A stretch of DNA of 7,133 bases from positions 1 through 7,133 of the forward strand of contig QNBQ01000078.1 of assembly GCA_003645735.1 (NCBI GenBank), in the 5' to 3' direction. The position numbers and the translations under genes are program-made. Below the pieces are notes generated by a model. That model had not been told where the DNA came from and did no database searches. It saw only the letters and a program-made list of their open reading frames with translations. Positions 1-4,753 of the stretch are shown here, one piece after another (position 1 is the stretch's first letter; the number at the start of each line of letters is the position of its first letter). The DNA is from Candidatus Poribacteria bacterium (GTDB lineage: Bacteria; Poribacteria; WGA-4E; B28-G17).

Positions 1-64
1 CGGGGATGATCGCGATCGAAAACGCCAAGACGATCAAAATCGCCGTTCGAAACGCTCCGGCCAT
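1..64 (-). CDS. Start of a membrane-anchored or secreted protein, probably the periplasmic adaptor (HlyD/RND membrane-fusion) subunit of an efflux pump; truncated by the window edge
   Basis: Only the first 21 codons are present, beginning with ATG at 64-62. They read M-A-G-A-F-R-T-A-I-L-I-V-L-A-F-S-I-A-I-I-P, a short basic N-terminus followed by one hydrophobic segment, as in a signal peptide or a single inner-membrane anchor. The start is supported by a strong Shine-Dalgarno (GGGGAGGAG) inside the last codons of the TolC-like gene, with only 2 nt between that gene's TGA and this ATG, so translation is likely coupled. Established pattern: TetR, then TolC-like outer-membrane factor, then membrane-fusion protein, then transporter is a common tripartite efflux operon order, so an HlyD/AcrA-type adaptor is the best guess. 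That identity is inferred from context alone. A secreted or other membrane protein cannot be excluded, because no domain residues lie inside the window. Confidence 0.6.
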   Translation of the reverse strand, partial: MAGAFRTAILIVLAFSIAIIP

Positions 65-66
65 CT

Positions 67-1443
67 TCACTCCTCCCCTATCGCCTTTTTGATCTTCGCT
101 ATCGCCAAGACGTAATCGTGTAAAGCTTGATAATACCCGAGCTGGGCCTGCGTGTAGACCAGCTCAGCATCGGCCAGCTGAACCGAGGTGATGACGCCGT
201 TGCGGTATTGGAGGTTGGCTATCCTCAGGCCCTCCTCGGCCTGTTTGACCGCTTCCTTTTGAGCTTCGAGCGTGGCCCTGGCCCGCTCCAGCTCCATGTA
301 AGCCGCCCTCACCTCAAGCTTAACCCCCTCCTCCATCCGCTCCACACCCAGCCGGGCCTGTTTCATCGCCGATTCGGCCTGCCTCACCCTCGAATACCTG
401 CTCGCGCCTGTGAATATCGGCAGATCGGCCCTCACCATCACGCTCCACGTCGTCTGCCCCTCCTGCTTCTCGTTGTCCGTGTAGCCGTAGTTGCCGATGA
501 GGGATACGGTCGGCAGGAAGGAGCCTTTGGCCGCGTTGAGCATCTTGGATGCCGATTCGGCCCTCAGCCTCATCGCCCTCAGATCGGGCCTGTTCTGAAG
601 GGCCTTTTCGAGCAGCCGGCTCAGATCGAACTCGACCTCCTCCGCCTTGAGCTCGCCCTTCACATCCACCTCGCCCGGCCCCTCGAAGCCGATCGCCAGC
701 TTGAACCGCTCCTTGGCGAGCCGGAGGGCGTTCTGGGCCTGGATGAGCTGTGACTTAGCGTTGGCGACGGCGACCCGCGCCCTCAAAAGATCGTATTTGG
801 TGGCCACACCGCTTTTGACCAGGTTTTCCGCCGTTTTTCGGTGCTCCTCGGCCTGCCTGACCGCCTTCCGGGCCACGTCGAGCAGCTTGTGGGCCAACAG
901 GACGCCGTAGAAGGCCTCCTTGACCTGATAGATCACCTCCTGCCTGGTCGCCTCCAGGTCGAGCCTGGCCGCCTCCAGGTTCAGCTCCGCGCCCTTTATC
1001 GAGTTGTAGATCGACCCGCCGGCGAACAGCACCTGCTGGACGGTCACGCCCGCCTGGAAGTTCTTCTTGGCGCCCATGGTCAGCTGCATCTCCCTGGTCG
1101 GCAGCCCCACGCCAGTCATGGGCTGTTGAAGCCCGTTCATAGCGGGGGCGGGCTGAGGGGTCAGCCCTCCCAGGGCGGGAAGCTCGAGCGTCACCTTGGG
1201 AAGCTTGCCGTAGTAGAGGTAGGAGGCGTTGGTCGAGATCTGAGGCATAGCCCTGGATCTGGCCTCCATCAGCGCGGCCTCAGCCGCCCTCACCTTCTCC
1301 TCAGCCAGCGCGACCGCCTTGCTGTGTTTCAAGGCGTATTCTATGCTTTCCTGAAGCGTGAAGACCCTGACATCGCCGGCCATCCCGATCGACGACATCA
1401 GGGCGGCCCAGATCAAGACGCCGAGCCATCTCCCGATCCTCAT
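67..1443 (-). CDS. TolC-family outer-membrane efflux protein (outer-membrane factor)
   Basis: 458 residues, close to the usual 420-490 for this family. Residues 1-22 form a signal peptide (M-R-I-G-R-W then a hydrophobic run ending M-A-G), so the product is exported. Two OEP repeats follow, at about 28-250 and 270-455. Each has a long Ala/Glu/Arg-rich coiled-coil helix pair around a strand-loop-strand barrel segment (P67-Y78 with F129-A141; P311-Y321 with W333-I343). The helix motifs SGVATKYDLLRA (211-222) and NGVITSVQLADAE (415-427) occupy equivalent places in the two repeats, as in TolC. The protein should trimerise into an outer-membrane pore with a periplasmic tunnel that docks with an adaptor and inner-membrane transporter. 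The loop in the first repeat (about 82-128) is long and Pro/Gly/Met-rich; its counterpart in the second repeat is only about 10 residues. The gene starts 1 nt after the tetR stop, with GGAGG in the final tetR codons as its ribosome site. The exported substrate cannot be told from sequence. Confidence 0.95.
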   Translation of the reverse strand: MRIGRWLGVLIWAALMSSIGMAGDVRVFTLQESIEYALKHSKAVALAEEKVRAAEAALMEARSRAMPQISTNASYLYYGKLPKVTLELPALGGLTPQPAPAMNGLQQPMTGVGLPTREMQLTMGAKKNFQAGVTVQQVLFAGGSIYNSIKGAELNLEAARLDLEATRQEVIYQVKEAFYGVLLAHKLLDVARKAVRQAEEHRKTAENLVKSGVATKYDLLRARVAVANAKSQLIQAQNALRLAKERFKLAIGFEGPGEVDVKGELKAEEVEFDLSRLLEKALQNRPDLRAMRLRAESASKMLNAAKGSFLPTVSLIGNYGYTDNEKQEGQTTWSVMVRADLPIFTGASRYSRVRQAESAMKQARLGVERMEEGVKLEVRAAYMELERARATLEAQKEAVKQAEEGLRIANLQYRNGVITSVQLADAELVYTQAQLGYYQALHDYVLAIAKIKKAIGEE

Positions 1444-1444
1444 C

Positions 1445-2059
1445 TCACCCCTCCATGATCCCGTTTAAAAAGAGCGCTTTGACCTGTTTGGGGCTCTCCG
1501 CCGTGTCGATCCCCAGCTCGGGTATGCCGATCTTCAAGAAAACCACGCCCCTTATCATGGAGATCAGCGCCACAGCGGCCAGCTTGGGATCTATATCCGC
1601 CCTGAACCCCCCCCTCGCCTGCCCCTCACTCACACATCCGCTCAGTATCCCGATCACCTCCTCGATCGGCTTGAAGACCTTCTCCCTGACCATCTCCATG
1701 TGGGCCTTGACTCCGAGCTTGCCGGGCGGGGGTTTTCTGAGCTTCTCCGGGGTCATATGTCTTACGAGCCGCTCCGCCGATCTGGCGAATTTGAACAGTA
1801 CGTCGGTCATCCCGCTTATTGCCTCGACCGGGTCGTCGAACCTCCCCTTCATCCCCTCAAGCTCGTCTATCAGCTCCCGAAACCGCCTTTCGACCGTGGA
1901 GAGGAAGAGATCGAGCTTATCCTTGAAGTAGAGGTAGATCGTCCCCTTGGCCACCCCCGCTTTGGAGGCTATCTCGTCAAGTGTCGCCAGATGAAACCCC
2001 TTCTCCCTGAAAACCTTTTCAGCGGCATCGAGTATGAGATCCCTCTTCCCCCCTTGCAT
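1445..2059 (-). CDS. TetR/AcrR-family transcriptional repressor, probable autoregulator of the efflux operon
   Basis: 204 residues from the chosen ATG, typical for TetR proteins (about 190-220). The N-terminal DNA-binding domain covers residues 6-52: ILDAAEKVFREKGF, then the helix-turn-helix T26-L-D-E-I-A-S-K-A-G-V-A-K-G-T-I-Y-L-Y-F45. The rest is the helical ligand-binding and dimerisation domain. It has little recognisable sequence, which is normal because this part diverges with ligand. Two adjacent ATG codons exist (2062-2060 and 2059-2057); AAGGAGG lies 6 nt before the second, the better spacing, but the first is possible. The reading frame stays open far upstream to 2437, but that extension runs antisense through vapB and the promoter region and carries no TetR sequence. 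The gene is followed 1 nt later by the TolC-like gene. A perfect palindrome on the predicted transcription start just upstream makes autorepression likely. The inducer is unknown. Confidence 0.93.
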   Translation of the reverse strand: MQGGKRDLILDAAEKVFREKGFHLATLDEIASKAGVAKGTIYLYFKDKLDLFLSTVERRFRELIDELEGMKGRFDDPVEAISGMTDVLFKFARSAERLVRHMTPEKLRKPPPGKLGVKAHMEMVREKVFKPIEEVIGILSGCVSEGQARGGFRADIDPKLAAVALISMIRGVVFLKIGIPELGIDTAESPKQVKALFLNGIMEG

Positions 2060-2075
2060 CATATCCCTCCTTATG

Positions 2076-2089
2076 ACTGACCGGTCAGT
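2076..2089 (-). promoter_or_regulatory. Palindromic operator, probable TetR binding site
   Basis: ACTGACCGGTCAGT is a perfect 14-bp palindrome centred between 2082 and 2083. It lies directly downstream of the tetR -10 box, so its centre falls on the predicted transcription start. GACCGGTC-centred dyads are common TetR-family operators, and the position fits repression by blocking promoter escape. Binding by this particular repressor is inferred from position and symmetry. Confidence 0.85.
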
Positions 2090-2119
2090 ATTATACCATT
2101 CACCACTTGTAGTCGTCAA
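2090..2119 (-). promoter_or_regulatory. Sigma-70-type promoter of the tetR-tolC efflux operon
   Basis: Read on the minus strand there is TTGACG (2119-2114), an 18-nt spacer, then a perfect TATAAT (2095-2090) preceded by TGG, which gives an extended -10 (TGn-TATAAT). The predicted start is about 2082-2084, leaving a leader of only about 23 nt before the tetR ATG. The strong consensus match suggests high activity when the overlapping operator is free. Confidence 0.85.
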
Positions 2120-2151
2120 CGGCGCGGGCGGGCAGCCCCGACCGCCTGTGA

Positions 2152-2180
2152 TTGAAATTTCCCGGGGGAAAGCGTATAAT
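2152..2180 (+). promoter_or_regulatory. Sigma-70-type promoter reading into vapB and the genes behind it
   Basis: TTGAAA (2152-2157), a 17-nt spacer, and a perfect TATAAT (2175-2180). The predicted start is near 2187, giving a leader of about 30 nt before the vapB ATG at 2217. It is divergent from the tetR promoter, with 32 nt of GC-rich DNA between the two -35 boxes. No other convincing promoter is seen downstream on this strand inside the window. Confidence 0.85.
2158..2171 (+). promoter_or_regulatory. Inverted repeat in the promoter spacer, candidate VapB/VapBC operator
   Basis: TTTCCC-GG-GGGAAA is a 6-bp inverted repeat with a 2-nt centre. It fills most of the spacer between the -35 and -10 boxes of the vapBC promoter. 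Known biology: AbrB/MazE-type VapB antitoxins, alone or with VapC, repress their own promoters by binding inverted repeats there. A protein bound here would block RNA polymerase. Assignment to VapB is inferred from location. A 12-bp dyad of this kind could also be chance. Confidence 0.5.
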
Positions 2181-2216
2181 TCTGGCTGAGGTGGGGAAGC
2201 AAGAGGAGGGATAAAG

Positions 2217-2486
2217 ATGCCCGTGACAACCCTAACCTCAAAGGGGCAGATCACCATACCGAAGGAGATCAGGGAGAAGCTCGGCCTTAAGCCAATGGAT
2301 AGGTTCTTAGTAACCATTGAGGGAGAGGTGATAACCCTTAGACCTTTGAAGGGGGATTTGATGTCGCTCGCCGGCTCCATCAATCCTCCCGAAAGCGAGA
2401 GACCGACCGATTTCCAAAGGGTTAGAGAAAAGGTCAAGGAAGCTGTAGCTCAAGGAGTTGTCGAGGAGCTGCGAGATGAAGTATAA
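2217..2486 (+). CDS. vapB: AbrB/MazE-type (SpoVT-AbrB fold) antitoxin of a VapBC module
   Basis: 89 residues. The N-terminal swapped-hairpin DNA-binding domain spans about residues 3-45, with the signature TLTSKGQITIPKEIREKLGLKP followed by D28-R-F-L-V and the strand VITLRPLK (38-45). The C-terminal tail (about 50-89) is charged and helical (RVREKVKEAVAQGVVEEL), as in antitoxins that wrap the toxin. It should dimerise on DNA and neutralise the neighbouring PIN ribonuclease. The ATG is preceded by GAGGAGGG at 6-7 nt spacing and lies about 30 nt from a strong predicted promoter. Its end overlaps the vapC start by 11 nt, the usual antitoxin-first coupling. Autoregulation through the inverted repeat in the promoter spacer is plausible. 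Confidence 0.9.
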   Translation: MPVTTLTSKGQITIPKEIREKLGLKPMDRFLVTIEGEVITLRPLKGDLMSLAGSINPPESERPTDFQRVREKVKEAVAQGVVEELRDEV

Positions 2487-2883
2487 GTTTGCCGATACCA
2501 ATCTTTTCCTCAGGTTTTTAACAGCCGACGATCGCGAGAAGTTCGAAAGATGTAAGGAACTCCTCGCCAGAGTCGCCGAGGGGAAAGAACATCTAATCGT
2601 CTCACATCTAGTTGTAGCAGAGCTTGTGTGGACGCTTCTCTCCTTCTACAAGCTTCCTAAGGCTGAGGTAGTTGAAAAGCTTCTCACCCTCCTCAGCTTG
2701 CCAAGCATACATGTCCCCGACAAAGGTGCGGTTATAGAATCGCTGGTGCTCTTCGGGAGCAAAAATGTCGATTATGTTGATGCCTATAACGCTGTTTTCA
2801 TGCGACGCCGTGGAATCAAAGAGATCTACAGCTACGACAGGCATTTCGATAGAATCGAGTTCGTCGAGAGGCTTGAACCCTGA
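2476..2883 (+). CDS. vapC: PIN-domain ribonuclease toxin, VapC-like
   Basis: 135 residues, the normal VapC size, essentially one PIN domain. The acidic metal-binding residues are in the expected places: D7 in FADTN, E49 in VVAELVW, D99 and D102 in VDYVDAYNA, and D121 in SYDRHFDRI. VapC toxins are Mg/Mn-dependent endoribonucleases that cut tRNA or rRNA and stop translation; the target here is unknown. The ATG at 2476 has GAGGAG 7 nt upstream and starts the canonical K-Y-K-F-A-D-T-N strand. A TTG at 2458 is in frame but adds only six residues without support. GC content is visibly lower than in the neighbours (25 of 60 bases in 2461-2520, 28 of 60 in 2581-2640), with more CTT, CTA and TTA leucine codons, suggesting horizontal arrival. 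Nothing in the reading frame looks broken. Confidence 0.92.
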   Translation: MKYKFADTNLFLRFLTADDREKFERCKELLARVAEGKEHLIVSHLVVAELVWTLLSFYKLPKAEVVEKLLTLLSLPSIHVPDKGAVIESLVLFGSKNVDYVDAYNAVFMRRRGIKEIYSYDRHFDRIEFVERLEP

Positions 2884-2892
2884 AATCTGCCA

Positions 2893-2908
2893 ACCTCTAA
2901 ACGGAGGT
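2893..2908 (+). promoter_or_regulatory. Small stem-loop that hides the ribosome-binding site of the MNT gene
   Basis: ACCTCT (2893-2898) can pair with GGAGGT (2903-2908) around an AAAC loop, giving five Watson-Crick pairs and one closing U-G pair. The right arm is most of the GGAGGTGA Shine-Dalgarno of the following gene. The left arm begins 9 nt after the vapC stop, so a ribosome finishing vapC would melt the stem. No T-run follows, so it is not an intrinsic terminator. The pairing is seen directly; the regulatory role is inference. Confidence 0.55.
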
Positions 2909-2916
2909 GAACGAAG

Positions 2917-3336
2917 ATCGGCGTCAAAGGGAGGTTCGGGAACAGATCCCCGCTGCCGGGGGATATACACAGGAGGATCGAGACCCTCCCGGAGCTGCTG
3001 AAGGGGAAAGGAGTTATCCTCGCATATCTCTTCGGCTCGCTGGCCAGGGGGGAGGAGGGGGAGGACGTGGATATAGCCCTGCTGAGCGATTCGCCGGCCT
3101 ACGAGCTTAGGGTTCCCATAATGGAGCACCTCGGGACGGAACGGGTAGACCTGATCGATCTCAAAACCGCCCCGCTCGACCTGAAGATGAGGATCGTAAG
3201 GGAGGGAAAGCTCATCTACAAGCGAAGCGATGAGGACGAAAACAGGTTCGAGATGGACGTGATAAGGAAATACCTCGATTTTGAGCCGATCATGAGGAGG
3301 AGGTTCGAGCTGCTCAAAAGGAGGTTCGGCGCATGA
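2917..3336 (+). CDS. mntA: MNT-type minimal nucleotidyltransferase, MntA-like antitoxin of a HEPN/MNT pair (apparent ATC start)
   Basis: If translation begins at the ATC at 2917 the product has 139 residues, the usual size for this family. The DNA polymerase-beta-type nucleotidyltransferase core is clear: V33-I-L-A-Y-L-F-G40-S41-L-A-R-G, then D50-V-D52-I-A-L-L-S-D, where GS binds nucleotide and the two Asp residues bind metal. Family consensus spaces GS and DxD by about 9-13 residues (10 in classical MntA); here only 8 intervene. In the studied system MntA adds AMP to a tyrosine of the HEPN toxin and inactivates it. No ATG, GTG or TTG exists in frame between the upstream TGA (2908-2910) and the active-site motif; GTG at 3067 would remove GS and D50. 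The Shine-Dalgarno GGAGGTGA (2903-2910) sits 6 nt before ATC, exactly where a start belongs. CTG at 2953 is a weaker alternative. The stop overlaps the HEPN start (ATGA). The start is uncertain; the domain call is firm. Confidence 0.8.
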   Translation: MGVKGRFGNRSPLPGDIHRRIETLPELLKGKGVILAYLFGSLARGEEGEDVDIALLSDSPAYELRVPIMEHLGTERVDLIDLKTAPLDLKMRIVREGKLIYKRSDEDENRFEMDVIRKYLDFEPIMRRRFELLKRRFGA

Positions 3337-3779
3337 CGCTCGACGTCCAGGCCGTCAGGAGGAGATTGGAGGAGCTCGACGCCGTCCTGACCGAGCTGGG
3401 GAAGTATAGGGGGGTCTCCCCGGATGAGCTGAGATCCAACCTGAGCCTGAGATGGACGGTGGAGAGAGGGCTTCTGGCGGCCGCGAACCTGATATTCGAC
3501 ATCGCATCCCATATCCTCGCCTCCCATTTCGGCAGATATCCCGATTCATACGAGGGACTGATAGCGGAGCTGGGAGAGGTGGGGGTCATATCGTCCGAGC
3601 TGCGGGAGGAGCTGAAGGGGCTGGGAGGGTTCAGGAACGTATTGGTTCACGAATACGTGAGGATCGATCCCGAAGAGGTGCACAAAGCGCTCATCAAGGG
3701 GCTGAGGGTCTTCCCGAGGTTCGGGGCGGAGATCATCCGTTGGATGGAGCTTGCCTCAGGGGGCGACGCTCAAAGGTGA
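3333..3779 (+). CDS. hepT: HEPN-domain protein (DUF86, HepT-like), probable RNase toxin paired with the MNT protein
   Basis: 148 residues, an all-helical HEPN/DUF86 domain. The defining motif R101-N-V-L-V-H106-E-Y108 (R-x4-H-x-Y) is intact after G98-G-F, and the upstream helix R40-W-T-V-E-R-G-L-L-A-A-A-N-L-I-F-D is typical of DUF86. In studied HepT proteins Arg and His form the RNase active site and the Tyr is AMPylated by MntA, which silences the toxin. All three residues are present, so the protein should be both active and controllable. It starts inside the stop of the MNT gene (ATGA, 3333-3336), the normal coupled order for this type VII-like system. Its own stop overlaps the GTG start of a glycosyltransferase (GTGA, 3776-3779). 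GC content matches the downstream host-like genes (39 of 60 bases in 3361-3420), unlike vapBC. A non-toxic HEPN accessory role is possible but less likely. Confidence 0.9.
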   Translation: MTLDVQAVRRRLEELDAVLTELGKYRGVSPDELRSNLSLRWTVERGLLAAANLIFDIASHILASHFGRYPDSYEGLIAELGEVGVISSELREELKGLGGFRNVLVHEYVRIDPEEVHKALIKGLRVFPRFGAEIIRWMELASGGDAQR

Positions 3780-4753
3780 GGCTGCTTTTGATCAGGCTCA
3801 GCTCGCTCGGAGACGTGATCCTATGCACGCCCGTCGTCAAGGCGTTGCGCCGCAGCTTTCCCTCAGCTAGCATCTCCATGGTCGTGAACACCAAATTCGC
3901 CGATTTGTTCAAATGGGATCCGGATTTGAACGAGGTCATCCCTCTCAAACCGGCCTCCCTGAGGCAGATCGTTGGTCGAGCCGATGTGGCGATCGACCTT
4001 CACAACAGGTTGAAGACGGCCTTTATAGCCCTCCTGAGCGGCGCCCGGAAGCGGATCGGATACGAAGGGCAGCTCTCCCCGCTGTATACCGATCCGGTAT
4101 CCGATGAGGGAGGACATATCGTCGAGCGACACGTCTCGCTTCTCAGGCCGCTCGGGATCGATCCGAAGCCGATCCCTCCCGTCGAGGTGTGCGTCCCGGA
4201 GCGTTTCAAGAGGTGGGCCTGGGGGGAGCTGGGGAAGAGAGGGGTGCCCGGCGAGGGGATCAGGATCGGCCTGTTCCCGGGGGCCGGGTGGCCCTCCAAG
4301 ATGTGGGGCGAGGGGAGGTTCGCCGAGGTGGGGCGCAGGGCCGTGGATCAGCTCGGAGCTCACATCTTGGTGTTCGGCGGGCCGTCCGAAAGGGGTTTGG
4401 CCGAGCGGGTCGCCTCGCTCATAGGCCGCCGCGCCCACCCCTTTGAGGGTTTAAACCTCATCGAGCTGGCCGCGCTGATCTCCACCTGCCACCTTTTCGT
4501 CTCGAACGACACCGGCCCGATGCATCTGGCGGCCGCCGTCGGGGTTCCGACCCTCGGCCTCTTCGGCCCGGGCGATCCCGCGAGGTTCTCCCCATGGGCG
4601 CCGGGCTGTCATGCCATCAAAGGCGACGCCCCCTGCTCTCCATGTCGTTTGTTTAAGAGCTGCGACGGGAGGAGGTGTATGGGCTCCATATCCGTCGAGG
4701 AGGTCTGGAGGTGGGTTGAGGGGAGATGCGAAGAGGTTTTGAGAGGATCCTAG
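3776..4753 (+). CDS. Glycosyltransferase family 9 protein, ADP-heptose:LPS heptosyltransferase-like (first copy)
   Basis: 325 residues with a GTG start, usual for the family (about 320-360). The N-terminal Rossmann half begins V-R-L-L-L-I-R-L-S-S-L-G12-D13-V-I-L-C-T-P, where D13 matches the proposed catalytic Asp of heptosyltransferases. The C-terminal nucleotide-sugar half carries LFPGAGWPSKMW (166-177) and SNDTGPMHLAAAVGVPTLGLFGP (243-265), the ADP-heptose-binding region. A cysteine cluster follows at C287, C290, C296 and C301, as in many RfaF-like members. The protein probably works at the cytoplasmic face of the inner membrane, adding heptose or a related sugar to a lipid-linked core. The start is fixed by the family N-terminus; upstream codons in this frame lie inside hepT. 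GTG overlaps the hepT stop by 4 nt with no close Shine-Dalgarno, so translation depends on coupling. Donor and acceptor cannot be told from sequence. Confidence 0.92.
   Translation: MRLLLIRLSSLGDVILCTPVVKALRRSFPSASISMVVNTKFADLFKWDPDLNEVIPLKPASLRQIVGRADVAIDLHNRLKTAFIALLSGARKRIGYEGQLSPLYTDPVSDEGGHIVERHVSLLRPLGIDPKPIPPVEVCVPERFKRWAWGELGKRGVPGEGIRIGLFPGAGWPSKMWGEGRFAEVGRRAVDQLGAHILVFGGPSERGLAERVASLIGRRAHPFEGLNLIELAALISTCHLFVSNDTGPMHLAAAVGVPTLGLFGPGDPARFSPWAPGCHAIKGDAPCSPCRLFKSCDGRRCMGSISVEEVWRWVEGRCEEVLRGS

Noticed and set aside
2060..2437. N-terminal extension of the TetR protein to 330 residues
   Set aside because: The extra 126 codons run antisense through vapB, both promoters and the operator, have no recognisable domain, and the internal ATG pair has a proper ribosome site with a complete TetR N-terminus.
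2893..2908. Intrinsic terminator after vapC
   Set aside because: The stem is only 6 bp and no T-run follows; it overlaps a ribosome-binding site instead.
2907..3110. GTG-initiated 67-residue open frame starting in the Shine-Dalgarno of the MNT gene
   Set aside because: It gives a Gly/Arg-rich shadow protein in another frame. The conserved nucleotidyltransferase motif is in the frame of 2917-3336, and this GTG has no correctly spaced ribosome site.
3067..3336. MNT protein starting at GTG 3067 (89 residues)
   Set aside because: This start removes the GS motif and the first catalytic Asp, both encoded just upstream in the same frame, so the real gene must begin earlier.
3452..3775. 108-residue N-terminal extension of the first glycosyltransferase
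   Set aside because: It lies inside hepT in another frame, is Arg/Gly-rich, and precedes the complete family N-terminus that starts at GTG 3776.
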